A stretch of DNA of 64,000 nucleotides from UJ101 sp047975265 (GTDB lineage Bacteria > Bacteroidota > Bacteroidia > Flavobacteriales > UJ101): NCBI GenBank assembly GCA_047975265.1, contig JBKEDE010000033.1:45921-109920 (forward strand), given 5' to 3'. The notes below the pieces were generated by a model. It was not told the DNA's origin. It did not search any database and saw only the letters and a list, made by a program, of their open reading frames with translations. Of the stretch, positions 8,254 through 18,002 are shown piece after piece (position 1 is the first letter of the stretch; each line of letters opens with the position of its first letter). Made by a program: the position numbers and the translations under genes.

Positions 8254-8541
8254 TTACTTTAATAAATCACCTACATAAGGCATTAAAGCTAAGTGTCGTG
8301 CTCTTTTAATCGCTTGGGAAACCTTTCTTTGGTATTTTAAAGAGTTTCCGGTTAAACGGTGAGGTAATATTTTACCTTGTTCATTTACAAATCGTAATAA
8401 GAAATCAGCATCTTTATAATCTACATATTTAATACCGAATCTTTTGAAACGACAATATTTTTTTTCATTTTTATTTTCAATTGAAAGAGGAGTTAAATAA
8501 CGAACTTGACTCTCATTTCCTGATAAATTATCTAAAGCCAT
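8254..8541 (-). CDS. rpsR: 30S ribosomal protein S18
   Basis: The 95-residue protein has the S18 core CRFKRFGIKYVDYKDADFL and the strongly basic HRLTGNSLKYQRKVSQAIKRAR that contacts 16S rRNA, ending in LALMPYVGDLLK. S18 forms a heterodimer with S6, encoded immediately upstream. The gene lies in the usual position between rpsF and rplI. Confidence 0.97.
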   Translation of the reverse strand: MALDNLSGNESQVRYLTPLSIENKNEKKYCRFKRFGIKYVDYKDADFLLRFVNEQGKILPHRLTGNSLKYQRKVSQAIKRARHLALMPYVGDLLK

Positions 8542-8559
8542 TTTTGTACTGTTTTTGGT

Positions 8560-8898
8560 TTATTTACTTGATATTTTTTCTCTACGTCGTACAGCAAAAT
8601 CTGCATGATGTTTGTCCATTTTTACGGTTAAATAACGTATGATACGTTCATCACGTCTGTAAGCGACTTCTAATTTATCTACAATATCGCTATCTCCTTT
8701 AAATTCAATTAAGTGATAGAATCCGTTTTTTTTGTTTTGAATTGAGTAGGCTAATTTTTTTAATCCCCAATTCTCTTTATGAACGATTTCTGCATTGTTT
8801 TCTTTCAAGAAATCTTCAAATTTTGTAACTGCTTCCTTTACCTGTGCCTCAGATAAAACGGGAGTTAAAATGAAAACAGTTTCATACTGATTTGTCAT
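8560..8898 (-). CDS. rpsF: 30S ribosomal protein S6
   Basis: The 112-residue protein begins MTNQYETVFILTPVLSEAQ and contains the NWGLKKLAYSIQNKKNGFYHL and RRDERIIRYLTVK strands typical of S6. It binds the central domain of 16S rRNA together with S18. It is the first gene of the operon and follows a -7 promoter element by about 34 bases. Confidence 0.97.
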   Translation of the reverse strand: MTNQYETVFILTPVLSEAQVKEAVTKFEDFLKENNAEIVHKENWGLKKLAYSIQNKKNGFYHLIEFKGDSDIVDKLEVAYRRDERIIRYLTVKMDKHHADFAVRRREKISSK

Positions 8899-8931
8899 CT
8901 TTATAAATTTATAATTTTATTAATAAGGGTG

Positions 8932-8939
8932 CAAATTTA
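8932..8939 (-). promoter_or_regulatory. putative rpsF operon promoter
   Basis: On the minus strand the bases read TAAATTTG, matching TAnnTTTG, with TTG 20 bases further upstream (in TTTGCTTAG). It lies about 34 bases before the rpsF start and is one of the better promoter candidates in the window. Confidence 0.6.
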
Positions 8940-9062
8940 AAGATTATTCTTTAACTAAGCAAATAACCCGAAAATAAATTATATTTATACGGTTTTTATG
9001 AAAGGATTTGATGAATAAAAAAGGAAAAATCGTACATTCACCACAATTTAAATAAAAAAATT

Positions 9063-9467
9063 ATGATCACTTCAAAAGTAGAATATTTAGGAGAATTAAG
9101 AACGACGGCGGTTCATGTAAAATCAAACAATCAAATCATTACCGATGCACCAATAGATAATCACGGGAAAGGAGAAGCCTTTTCACCAACAGATTTGGTT
9201 GCAACAGCTTTGGCCGGTTGTATGGTAACAATTATGGGAATTAAGGCGGATGCTTTGAAAATTGATTTAACAGGGACAAGAGCAGAAGTAACAAAAATAA
9301 TGGGAACCAATCCACGCCGGATTACAGAAATTAAAGTGTCAATTTCAATAAATCAAAATATTGATAATGAAATCAAAACGATTTTAGAAAAAACAGTATT
9401 AACTTGTCCGGTAGCTAAAAGTTTACATCCCGATATAAAACAAACAATCGAGTTTTATTACTTGTAA
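9063..9467 (+). CDS. OsmC family protein (peroxiredoxin-like)
   Basis: The 134-residue protein has the OsmC/Ohr fold: SPTDLVATALAGCMVTIMG with the first catalytic Cys and TVLTCPVAKSLHP with the second. Family members reduce organic hydroperoxides by a Cys pair. The first Cys sits in the AGC context usual for the OsmC/YhfA subgroup rather than Ohr, so the precise substrate is uncertain. It is monocistronic, flanked by the divergent rpsF operon and the convergent ribB operon. Confidence 0.9.
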   Translation: MITSKVEYLGELRTTAVHVKSNNQIITDAPIDNHGKGEAFSPTDLVATALAGCMVTIMGIKADALKIDLTGTRAEVTKIMGTNPRRITEIKVSISINQNIDNEIKTILEKTVLTCPVAKSLHPDIKQTIEFYYL

Positions 9468-9480
9468 ATAATAATTTTTA

Positions 9481-10632
9481 TTAAAATGGGATATAATCTA
9501 CTATATGGATTCCGTAACCTTCAATAGCCTTTAATACTTTGGTTGTATTGCTGATTAATCGAATGTTGTGGATACCTAATTGTTTGATAATTTGAGCTCC
9601 GATTCCATAATCTTTTCCATCTATCGGAAGTATGGGCGAATCACTTTTTCCTTGTTGGAATTTTTTAAATTGTTGTAATTTATTCAAAATCAAGTCGGGA
9701 TTGGCTACATTATTAATAAGAATTAAGGCTCCTTTTCCTTCTTGATTGATAATTTTGGTAATTTTATCCATATTAGGACATTCACCTTTAGTTAATGAAG
9801 CAAAAAGATCATAATAGTTGTTAGAAGCCTTTACCCGAACAGGAACGTGCTCATTCTCATTCCATTCTCCTTTTGTTAGTGCAAAATGAATTTGTTCGTT
9901 GTTCGTTTGCTTAAATGTTGTTAAAGTAAAATCCCCAAAGATCGTTTTCACGGGAAATTCATCCATTTTTTCAACCAAAGAATCTTTTTTTATGCGGTAA
10001 GCCACTAAATCTTCAATTGAAATTAATTTAATATTAAATTTTTTAGCAACTTCAATCAATTGAGGCAAGCGTGCCATAGAACCGTCTTCATTTAAAATTT
10101 CAACTAAAATACCGGCAGGTTTTAATCCGGCTAACCGTGCTAAGTCAACTGTAGCTTCTGTATGACCTGCTCTTCTAAGAACACCGCCGTTTTTAGCTTT
10201 TAACGGAAATATATGTCCGGGTCTTCCCAATTCGTGAGGTTTGGTATTATCTTTTACTAAAAATTCAATGGTTTTGGCTCGGTCATGGGCTGAGATTCCT
10301 GTGGTGCAACCATGCCCGATTAAATCGACTGATACGGTAAATTGGGTGTGGTGAAGTACGGTATTGTTTTCAACCATCATATGAAGATCCAATTGTTTGC
10401 ATCGTTCTTCGGTTAAAGGTGCACAAATTAATCCACGACCATTAGCTGCCATAAAGTTAATCATTTCAGGCGTTACTTTTTCTGCTGCAGCAATAAAATC
10501 ACCTTCATTTTCGCGATTTTCATCATCTACAACAATGACAATTTCACCATTTCTAATTGCCTCTATGGCATCTTCAATTTTATCTAATTGTATTGGGTTC
10601 ACGTTAGGGTTGTTTTCTTTTATGAGTTGCAT
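9481..10632 (-). CDS. ribB: 3,4-dihydroxy-2-butanone-4-phosphate synthase with degenerate GTP cyclohydrolase II domain
   Basis: Residues 1 to about 205 form a complete RibB domain: VVDDENRENEGDFIAA, GRGLICAPL, RPGHIFPL and RAGHTEATVDLARLAG are all present. It converts ribulose 5-phosphate to the four-carbon precursor of riboflavin. The remaining 180 residues align in position with the GTP cyclohydrolase II domain of RibBA proteins but lack the three-cysteine zinc motif (ECLTGD...RCDC): the equivalent stretch reads RVKASNNYYDLFASLTKGE. The second activity is therefore probably lost, as described for RibBX-type proteins. It is the last gene of the ftsK-lolA-lptF/G-ribB operon. Confidence 0.92.
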   Translation of the reverse strand: MQLIKENNPNVNPIQLDKIEDAIEAIRNGEIVIVVDDENRENEGDFIAAAEKVTPEMINFMAANGRGLICAPLTEERCKQLDLHMMVENNTVLHHTQFTVSVDLIGHGCTTGISAHDRAKTIEFLVKDNTKPHELGRPGHIFPLKAKNGGVLRRAGHTEATVDLARLAGLKPAGILVEILNEDGSMARLPQLIEVAKKFNIKLISIEDLVAYRIKKDSLVEKMDEFPVKTIFGDFTLTTFKQTNNEQIHFALTKGEWNENEHVPVRVKASNNYYDLFASLTKGECPNMDKITKIINQEGKGALILINNVANPDLILNKLQQFKKFQQGKSDSPILPIDGKDYGIGAQIIKQLGIHNIRLISNTTKVLKAIEGYGIHIVDYIPF

Positions 10633-10638
10633 AATGAG

Positions 10639-12096
10639 TTATTGGTATCGTTTGTGTATTTTTTCGGGTTTAAATTTACGATATAATTTTCTAAAAGGCT
10701 CAAAATATTTATCCTGATTGAATACTTCAGAATCATTATTGGCTTTTATGGTTAGGTAAATACTTAACGGAAAGAGTACAATAACAGGCAATAAGGCTCC
10801 GACAGAATGAGGAACTGTCCCTTCAATAGCCCATATACGACCGCTGTTTTCTAAAAGGAAAAAAACAATAAAAACGGTGATGCCTACCACAAGAGGTATT
10901 CCTAAACCTCCTTTTCGGATAATGGCTCCAAGTGGTGCGGCAATTAAAAACATCATAATACATTCAAAAGCATATACAAATCGGTTATATTGTTCTAAAA
11001 TGTATTTGTTTTCAATTTGTTCCTTTTTTTCAATTTGTTCTTCTCTATTTTCAAAATAAGTGCTTTCAATTCGATCAAATTGTTGAAGCGTTTGTTCTAA
11101 ATTGATGATTCTTTCTTTTCGATTAAAATCATAATTTTTGTACAAAAGTTTATTGGTATGAGTTAAATCGGATGGATTGAGAGAATCAATCTTTTTTGTT
11201 GTAGCAAAAAGTTCTCGTGTTGTTGTTGTTTCAAAAGTAGTGTAGTATTTGGTCATTTGATTTTTCAAAGTATCTATTTGAGCACTTAATTCGGTTATGG
11301 TCAGCATTTGGTAGTGATTATTAAAATCACCTTCTTCGGAAATATCTTGGCTTAACAAATCTTTTATATTAAAACGCTGAACCAATGAATCAAATGCAAT
11401 TTTATTACCGGGTTGTTTTCTTAATTCCATAGAAGGCAAACCTTTAATTTCTTCTTGATAAATATAACCATTGTAAAGGGTTAAGACTACAATAGGTAAG
11501 GAGTCATGATTAATCAAAGTTCCATGATCTGCAATAATGATTCGTTGGTCGCTATTAGCATTTTCTTGCATAAATAAATAAACACCTTGCAACTTTTCTC
11601 CTTCTTTGTTTTCTATTCGGATAGGATAACCGCTAATATCAGAAAAAATACCGGGTTTTAAAGCCAAGGCAGCTTGTGATCTTAGAATACTGGATTGAAG
11701 ATTTCGGGCTTTTTTAAAAGCATCGGTTGCAATACTGTCCGAAAAGATAAAAGAAATAAATGCACACAGAATACTAAATATAAAAAGAGATCGCATGGTC
11801 CGCCAAAGAGAAGTCCCCGTAGATCGAATAGCAGCTAACTCATAACGCTCTCCTAATTCGCCAAAAGTCATGATGGTTGTTAATAAAATGGAAAGAGGCA
11901 AAACCATGCGTACTATGGAAACACCCAGATAAAAAATGGCTTTAGCAATAATTAAAAAACTGGCTCCACGCCCTGTATATGCTGCTAATTTTTGCCAAAC
12001 AAAACTTAATAAAAACAGGAAAAAAAGAATCCCGAAAACCACTATAAAGCGACCTATAAAGGCTTTCAAGAAATATAAATCAAGTTTTTTTATCAT
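10639..12096 (-). CDS. LptF/LptG family permease (YjgP/YjgQ)
   Basis: The 485-residue inner-membrane protein starts with MIKKLDLYFLKAFIGRFIVVFGILF, typical of LptF/G, has three N-terminal and three C-terminal membrane helices, and between them a large periplasmic domain of about 240 residues with an extra predicted coiled stretch (near residues 250-345). LptF and LptG with LptB extract lipopolysaccharide for export; whether this one is F or G cannot be decided from one sequence. It overlaps the lolA stop by one base and precedes ribB by 6 bases. Confidence 0.9.
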   Translation of the reverse strand: MIKKLDLYFLKAFIGRFIVVFGILFFLFLLSFVWQKLAAYTGRGASFLIIAKAIFYLGVSIVRMVLPLSILLTTIMTFGELGERYELAAIRSTGTSLWRTMRSLFIFSILCAFISFIFSDSIATDAFKKARNLQSSILRSQAALALKPGIFSDISGYPIRIENKEGEKLQGVYLFMQENANSDQRIIIADHGTLINHDSLPIVVLTLYNGYIYQEEIKGLPSMELRKQPGNKIAFDSLVQRFNIKDLLSQDISEEGDFNNHYQMLTITELSAQIDTLKNQMTKYYTTFETTTTRELFATTKKIDSLNPSDLTHTNKLLYKNYDFNRKERIINLEQTLQQFDRIESTYFENREEQIEKKEQIENKYILEQYNRFVYAFECIMMFLIAAPLGAIIRKGGLGIPLVVGITVFIVFFLLENSGRIWAIEGTVPHSVGALLPVIVLFPLSIYLTIKANNDSEVFNQDKYFEPFRKLYRKFKPEKIHKRYQ

Positions 12097-12713
12097 TAGT
12101 CAATTTCGGTTATTAAATAATCCTTGTATTTATTTTTATCGTATTGTAATAATAGGGTAGGAACAGGAAAATTGGGAATAAGATTGGTTAAGGTCAATGT
12201 TGTTTGCGTACCTTCATTATTTTCTTCCATAACACTATATAAATCGTTTGTTTTTGAATCGATTCCAATCACTACTTTTTGAGTGTTCGATTTTTTTTCG
12301 GGTGTTAGAACAATGTATTGGATAGTTCCTTTTTTTTCACCTAAGGTAATCTTAAAACCTTTTTTATATGAATCTAAAACTTTGGTAGGTGTTAATAAAG
12401 CATCTTCATTTTCTCCTTTAGAAATGGTTACCTCTTCATCTTCTTCTGAAATGGTATAAATTTTTTTTCCGTCAAAAATTTGCTTAATTCCCAATAAACT
12501 CAAATTATACCGCTCACCTTTAAGATAAATATAACCGCTTTGTTTATCATGAATGTTTTCTTTATTATTATCTAAATGATAGTCAAAAGTCGAGTACATA
12601 CTAGTGTAGCTTTTCATTTTTTTTGTGGCTTTATCCAGTAAATTTTTTCCTGATGTTTGAGCATTTATAAAAATACCTGACACAAATCCTATTATCAAAA
12701 TAATATTCTTCAT
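12096..12713 (-). CDS. LolA family outer-membrane lipoprotein carrier protein
   Basis: The 205-residue protein has an N-terminal signal peptide (MKNIILIIGFVSGIFINAQ) and a LolA/LppX-like beta-sheet domain with the pattern LLDKATKKMKSYTSMYSTFDY, GYIYLKGERYNLSLLGIKQIFDGKKIYTI and a late hydrophobic strand. LolA shuttles lipoproteins through the periplasm from LolCDE to the outer membrane. It sits 12 bases downstream of ftsK and directly upstream of the LptF/G permease, a gene order I recognise from other flavobacteria. Confidence 0.88.
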   Translation of the reverse strand: MKNIILIIGFVSGIFINAQTSGKNLLDKATKKMKSYTSMYSTFDYHLDNNKENIHDKQSGYIYLKGERYNLSLLGIKQIFDGKKIYTISEEDEEVTISKGENEDALLTPTKVLDSYKKGFKITLGEKKGTIQYIVLTPEKKSNTQKVVIGIDSKTNDLYSVMEENNEGTQTTLTLTNLIPNFPVPTLLLQYDKNKYKDYLITEID

Positions 12714-12725
12714 AATTTTATGATT

Positions 12726-15140
12726 TTAATTTAGATTATCCAATAACTGTTCCAAACTACTTTCGTCTTGAATTAAAACTTGTCGGGCTTTACTTCCTTC
12801 AAAAGGTCCCACAATACCGGCTACTTCAAGTTGATCGATAATTCTTCCTGCACGGTTATAACCTAATTTTAATTTTCTTTGTAATAAAGAGGCAGAACCC
12901 TGTTGAGCCATAACAATAAGTCGTGCTGCATCTTCAAATAATTGATCTCGGTCATCTAAATCTATATCTATCAAATTGGAGTCCTCACCTATGTATTCAG
13001 GCAATAATAGGGCATCAGGGTAACCTTTTTGATTTCCTATAAACTCACAAATTTGTTCTACTTCAGGAGTATCAACAAAAGCACATTGCAACCGAACCAA
13101 TTCATTTCCGGTAGAGTAAAGCATGTCTCCTCGTCCGATAAGCTGGTCAGCTCCTCCTGCATCTAAAATGGTTCTTGAATCAATCTTAGAAGTTACACGA
13201 AAGGCAATGCGAGCAGGAAAGTTGGCTTTAATAATTCCGGTAATCACATTTACAGAAGGTCTTTGTGTTGCGATAATTAAATGGATTCCGATAGCACGAG
13301 CCAATTGAGCTAAACGAGCAACGGGAGTTTCCACTTCTTTTCCTGCTGTCATGATTAAGTCGGCAAATTCATCAACAACCAAGACGATATAAGGTAAGAA
13401 ACGATGTCCTTCGGTTGGATTTAACTTACGATATTTAAATTTTTCATTATATTCGATAATATTACGAACCATGGCATTTTTTAGTAACTCGTAACGGTTA
13501 TCCATTTCAATACATAATGAATTTAAAGTATTGATTACTTTAGTGTTATCTGTAATAATAGCTTCTTCCGAATCAGGTAATTTAGCGAGATAATGACGTT
13601 CTATTTTAGAGTATAAAGTTAATTCTACTTTTTTGGGATCTACCAAAACAAATTTTAATTCAGAAGGATGTTTTTTATATAATAAAGAGGTCAAAATAGC
13701 ATTTAGTCCAACAGATTTACCTTGTCCGGTGGCACCAGCCATTAATAAATGAGGCATTTTTGCTAAATCAACTACAAAAGTTTCGTTGGAGATTGTCTTT
13801 CCGAAAGCAATCGGCAGAGCCATTTTGTGATTACTCTGAAATTTTTTTGAAGCAATAACAGAGTGCATGGAAACAACACGTACGCTTTTATTGGGTACTT
13901 CTATTCCAATAGTTCCTTTGCCCGGTATGGGAGCAATAATCCGAATTCCTAAAGCGGATAAACTTAAAGCAATATCGTCTTCTAAATTTTTAATTTTAGA
14001 AATACGGATTCCGGCTTCCGGAATAATTTCGTACAAAGTTATCGTAGGACCAACGGTAGCTTTTATTTTAGCAATGCCGATTTTATAGTTATTTAAAGTC
14101 TCAACAATTTTATTTTTATTGGCTTCCAATTCGTTCTGATCGATCATAATATCTTCGTTTTCATAACGTTTCAACATATCGATTGTTGGAAATTGATATT
14201 TGGATAAATCCAAAGTAGGATCATATTCTCCATACTCAGAAACTAATTGATCGGCGAGGTTTTCGTCAACAGTATCTTCGTGTTTAATTGTTTCGACACT
14301 CATTGAAATTTCTTCTTGTGGAGCTTTGATTTCCATAGAAGGATTGGAAGAGGTCGTTAATTCAGGTGAATCTATGGTGTGTAATAAATTATCCAAGTAT
14401 TCGGGTTCTTGATTTTTTGTAGATAAACTAACGACGGTATTTGAAATGTTTTTTATCAAATCAGAATCCATTTCTTCATCGGTTATAATATCTTGTGAGA
14501 GCGGTTTTGAAGATGAATGTTTATCTTCATCTAAAGATTCGTTTTGTAAAGTTTCTCGTAAGTTATGAAGTTTTTCTTTTGATTTTTGAATCCATTTTCC
14601 GGAAAATAACTCAAAAATCATCTTAAAGGAAATAATACTGTAAATAATAAACGAAATGATAAGAATAATAACGACTCCTATAATACCCAACATCGATTTT
14701 AAAGTTTCTGTAAATTCGTATCCGGTTACTCCAAATAAAACGTATTGATGAGGAGCAATTAGAGCTAAAAATACCGGTAACCAAAAAATAAAAAAGACAC
14801 TGTGAGTAAAATATTTTTTTAGTGAAACGGGTTTTATGTTAAATCCTATACGGATTCCTGTTAAGATTAAAAGAATAGGAAAAAAGAAAGCAGTAATGCC
14901 AATGCCTAACCCTACAAACCATTGTCCAAAAAGATTTCCTATTTTTCCTAAGGCATTTTGTGTAACAACATTTTTATCAAGAAGACGATCTAATTGTAAT
15001 TGGCTTTGATCAGCTTTCCAATTCATTGTAAAAGAGAAAAAAGAAATTAACAAAAAGAGTCCCAGTCCAACAAGGATGATTCCTAAGATGAGTTTTGTTT
15101 GGTTAGATATAACAGCCTTTTTATCTGTTTGTTTTTTCAT
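12726..15140 (-). CDS. ftsK: DNA translocase FtsK
   Basis: The 804-residue protein has four N-terminal membrane helices (about residues 15-175), an acidic linker (about 190-310), then the FtsK/SpoIIIE motor: alpha domain, Walker A AGATGQGKSV near residue 465, Walker B-type IVLVVDEFADL, and the LIIATQRPSVNVITG strand. A winged-helix gamma domain at the C-terminus (LIVMAQQGSASLLQRKL onward) would recognise polar DNA sequences. The protein pumps DNA at the septum and helps resolve chromosome dimers. It is the first gene of the leftward operon that continues with lolA. Confidence 0.97.
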   Translation of the reverse strand: MKKQTDKKAVISNQTKLILGIILVGLGLFLLISFFSFTMNWKADQSQLQLDRLLDKNVVTQNALGKIGNLFGQWFVGLGIGITAFFFPILLILTGIRIGFNIKPVSLKKYFTHSVFFIFWLPVFLALIAPHQYVLFGVTGYEFTETLKSMLGIIGVVIILIISFIIYSIISFKMIFELFSGKWIQKSKEKLHNLRETLQNESLDEDKHSSSKPLSQDIITDEEMDSDLIKNISNTVVSLSTKNQEPEYLDNLLHTIDSPELTTSSNPSMEIKAPQEEISMSVETIKHEDTVDENLADQLVSEYGEYDPTLDLSKYQFPTIDMLKRYENEDIMIDQNELEANKNKIVETLNNYKIGIAKIKATVGPTITLYEIIPEAGIRISKIKNLEDDIALSLSALGIRIIAPIPGKGTIGIEVPNKSVRVVSMHSVIASKKFQSNHKMALPIAFGKTISNETFVVDLAKMPHLLMAGATGQGKSVGLNAILTSLLYKKHPSELKFVLVDPKKVELTLYSKIERHYLAKLPDSEEAIITDNTKVINTLNSLCIEMDNRYELLKNAMVRNIIEYNEKFKYRKLNPTEGHRFLPYIVLVVDEFADLIMTAGKEVETPVARLAQLARAIGIHLIIATQRPSVNVITGIIKANFPARIAFRVTSKIDSRTILDAGGADQLIGRGDMLYSTGNELVRLQCAFVDTPEVEQICEFIGNQKGYPDALLLPEYIGEDSNLIDIDLDDRDQLFEDAARLIVMAQQGSASLLQRKLKLGYNRAGRIIDQLEVAGIVGPFEGSKARQVLIQDESSLEQLLDNLN

Positions 15141-15162
15141 TTACTTTTGATAAAATAAAGAA

Positions 15163-15170
15163 CAAAAATA
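15163..15170 (-). promoter_or_regulatory. putative ftsK operon promoter, -7 element
   Basis: The minus strand reads TATTTTTG, a full match to TAnnTTTG, 22 bases before the ftsK start codon. No clear TTG partner was seen. Confidence 0.45.
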
Positions 15171-15359
15171 CTAAAATCTATTACGATTTCTAAAAAAGAT
15201 TAACGTAAAAGTCAAATCAAAAGAAATTTACCAATGAAAACAGAAGTAAATAACAATTTTTTGTAACTTTATTCTCTTGAAGGAAAAATTCTTTAACTAA
15301 TTTTAGAATCTAAATTGTGATTAAGAAAAATTTTAATCAAAAAATAAAATAATTTAGTG

Positions 15360-15419
15360 ATGAAATCAAGAAGAGAAGATTTAATTTTGTATAGTAAAGA
15401 AGAACTTAATGAGTATTGA
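15360..15419 (+). CDS. possible 19-residue leader peptide overlapping ligA
   Basis: An ATG at 15360 opens a frame of 19 residues (MKSRREDLILYSKEELNEY) whose TGA stop overlaps the first codons of ligA by 11 bases. The spacing would allow translational coupling. Such a short frame can occur by chance, there is no visible ribosome-binding site, and no homology is recognised, so this is only a candidate. Confidence 0.2.
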   Translation: MKSRREDLILYSKEELNEY

Positions 15420-17418
15420 AATCAAAAATAAAATTAACGAATTAAGAAAAGAATTGCAAGAGCATAATTATAATTATTATGTTTTAGATAATTCACTATT
15501 ATCTGATTTTGAGTTTGATATGAAATTAAAAGGACTTCAAAAATTAGAAAAAGAATATCCTGAGTATTACGATGAAAATTCACCGACTTTGCGTGTTGGA
15601 GGTGCTGTAACAGATAAATTTAATACGGTTCAGCATACATTTCGTATGTATTCGTTGGATAATACCTATAACAAAGAAGAATTACAAGATTGGGAAAAGC
15701 GTTTATATAAAATATTAGGAGAAGAAGCAGAAATTGAATATGTATGTGAATTAAAATACGATGGAGCTTCTATTTCGATTACGTATGAAAATGGATTTTT
15801 AAAGCAAGCCATTACAAGAGGAGATGGCTTTCAGGGAGATGATGTAACAACCAATGTAAAAACGATTAAATCGATTCCTTTAAAGTTAAAAGGAGATTAT
15901 CCTGAAAAGTTTGAAATACGAGGTGAAATTATACTTCCTTTTAAAGGTTTTCAAGAGATGAATAAAGAAAGAGCTGCTAATGGAGAGGAACTTTATGCCA
16001 ATCCGCGAAATACGGCTTCAGGCTCTTTAAAACTGCAAGATAGTGCAGAAGTAGCCAAGCGTCCTTTGGAATGCTTACTTTATTTTTTGGTAGGAAATCA
16101 TTTAGGAATTGAAAATCAATTTGATTCACTCGAAAAAGCACGTAGTTGGGGGTTTAAAGTCCCCTCAATATCGGAGAAATTTAAAACGATTGATGAAGTA
16201 CTACAATTTATAGACCGATGGGATACAGAACGATTTGAATTACCTTATGAAACAGACGGTGTTGTAATAAAAGTAAACGGCTATCAGCAACAAGAAGAGT
16301 TGGGCTATACGTCCAAGTCACCTCGTTGGGCTGTAGCGTATAAATTTAGAACAGAACAGGTTGAATCTATTTTAGAATCAATTGATTATCAAGTAGGAAG
16401 AACCGGGGCGATTACGCCTGTTGCTAATTTAAAAGCTGTACAAATTGCAGGGACTACGGTGAGGAGAGCATCACTTCATAATGCGGATATTATAAAAAAA
16501 TTAGGCGTTCGCATTGGAGATTCAGTTTATGTGGAAAAAGGAGGTGAGATTATCCCTAAAATTGTAGGTGTTAACTTAGAAAAACGCCCTTTTAATTCGG
16601 TTAAATTACAATATGCTGAAAAATGTCCTGAATGTGGAACAGAATTGGTTAGAAAAGAAGGAGAGGCTGCTCATTATTGTTTAAATGAAGAAGGATGTCC
16701 ACCTCAAATTGTCGGAAAAATAGAACATTTTATTTCTCGAAAAGCAATGGATATTGAAGGTCTGGGAGGTGAAACGGTTGAATTGTTGTATAAAAATAAT
16801 TTGGTTCAAAATGTGGCCGATTTATACGAGTTGAAAGTTGAACAAATCATTCCTTTGGAACGAATGGCAGAAAAATCAGCACAAAATATTATTGAAGGTG
16901 TGGAAGCTTCTAAAGAAAAACCGTTTGAAAAAGTGTTATACGGATTAGGAATTCGGTTTGTAGGAGAAACGGTTGCTAAAAAGCTGACCATGCATTTTAA
17001 AAATATTGAAATGTTACAAAAAGCAACTTTTGAAGAATTGATAGAGGTGGATGATATTGGAATACGCATTGCCGAAAGTTTAATAGAATATTTTAAAGAT
17101 GATAAACATCAAATTTTATTGCAAAGACTTCAAAATCAAGGGTTACAATTTGAATTAAATCAAGCAGATTTACCTAAATTAGAAAGTACAATTTTGGAAG
17201 GAAAAACATTTTTGTTTACAGGTAAATTAACACTGTTTACACGAAATGAAGCACAAAATAAGGTAGAAAAACACGGAGGAATCAATTTAAGCACTATAAC
17301 CAAAAAATTAGATTATTTAGTAACCGGAGAAAAAGCGGGCTCTAAATTAACAAAAGCAGAAAAATTAGGGACTGTAAAAATATTGTCTGAGCAACAGTTT
17401 ATAGATTTAATAGATTAA
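15409..17418 (+). CDS. ligA: NAD-dependent DNA ligase
   Basis: The 669-residue protein has the full LigA layout: domain Ia at the N-terminus, the adenylation domain with the lysine in CELKYDGASI near residue 117, the OB fold, a Cys4 zinc finger (CPEC...HYC...GC near residues 405-430), helix-hairpin-helix repeats and a C-terminal BRCT domain (ILEGKTFLFTGKL onward). It seals nicks during replication and repair using NAD+. The ATG at 15409 gives the expected short N-terminus. A possible promoter lies in the AT-rich 268-base gap shared with ftsK (TAACTTTA near 15273). Confidence 0.97.
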   Translation: MSIEIKNKINELRKELQEHNYNYYVLDNSLLSDFEFDMKLKGLQKLEKEYPEYYDENSPTLRVGGAVTDKFNTVQHTFRMYSLDNTYNKEELQDWEKRLYKILGEEAEIEYVCELKYDGASISITYENGFLKQAITRGDGFQGDDVTTNVKTIKSIPLKLKGDYPEKFEIRGEIILPFKGFQEMNKERAANGEELYANPRNTASGSLKLQDSAEVAKRPLECLLYFLVGNHLGIENQFDSLEKARSWGFKVPSISEKFKTIDEVLQFIDRWDTERFELPYETDGVVIKVNGYQQQEELGYTSKSPRWAVAYKFRTEQVESILESIDYQVGRTGAITPVANLKAVQIAGTTVRRASLHNADIIKKLGVRIGDSVYVEKGGEIIPKIVGVNLEKRPFNSVKLQYAEKCPECGTELVRKEGEAAHYCLNEEGCPPQIVGKIEHFISRKAMDIEGLGGETVELLYKNNLVQNVADLYELKVEQIIPLERMAEKSAQNIIEGVEASKEKPFEKVLYGLGIRFVGETVAKKLTMHFKNIEMLQKATFEELIEVDDIGIRIAESLIEYFKDDKHQILLQRLQNQGLQFELNQADLPKLESTILEGKTFLFTGKLTLFTRNEAQNKVEKHGGINLSTITKKLDYLVTGEKAGSKLTKAEKLGTVKILSEQQFIDLID

Positions 17419-17442
17419 AAAAAAATATTTAAAATCTTAAAA

Positions 17443-17973
17443 ATGAAAAAGTTAAAAATTATTATCATATTGTTTTTTACTACCTTCATCTTATATGGGC
17501 AAACTTTTCCCATAGCCCCAAACAGTAAAATTAAATGGACGGGAGAGAAAGCGACCGGAATACATTGGGGATATTTAAGATTCGAATCGGGGGAATTAAC
17601 TTTTGAAAATCAGATTTTAAAAGAAGGTTATTTTGTAGTTGATATGAATTCGCTTGAAGTAAAAGATACGAATAATGAAAAATTATTGACAAAGATTAAA
17701 TCAGACGATTTTTTTGATGTAGAGAATTTTCCAACAGCTCGATTGGATTTTAAATCAATTGATAATTTAGGAAAAGGTGAATATAAAATAACAGGAACGT
17801 TTACCATTAAAGGAAAATCAAATGATTTGAGTTTTAAATTAATTGTTAAAGAAAGAGAAGCACGAACGGTCTTTAAATTTAATCGTCAAGAATTTGGTGT
17901 CAGAATGAAAAATCCGGTTAAAGATGCGGTTGTGTATGATAATATAAAAATGGATATTGAATTGAAATGGTAA
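17443..17973 (+). CDS. YceI family protein, secreted
   Basis: The 176-residue protein has a cleavable signal peptide ending near FILYGQ and a YceI-like lipocalin-type barrel, with SKIKWTGEKATGIHWGYL, FVVDMNSLEV, the SDDFFDVENFPTARLDF motif and GTFTIKG. Family members bind polyisoprenoid or amphiphilic lipids in the periplasm; no enzymatic activity is established. It follows ligA by 24 bases and may be cotranscribed. A second YceI-type protein, a lipoprotein, is at 35.7 kb. Confidence 0.9.
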   Translation: MKKLKIIIILFFTTFILYGQTFPIAPNSKIKWTGEKATGIHWGYLRFESGELTFENQILKEGYFVVDMNSLEVKDTNNEKLLTKIKSDDFFDVENFPTARLDFKSIDNLGKGEYKITGTFTIKGKSNDLSFKLIVKEREARTVFKFNRQEFGVRMKNPVKDAVVYDNIKMDIELKW

Positions 17974-18002
17974 CGTTTCATAATTCATAAAATTACCTCA
18001 CA

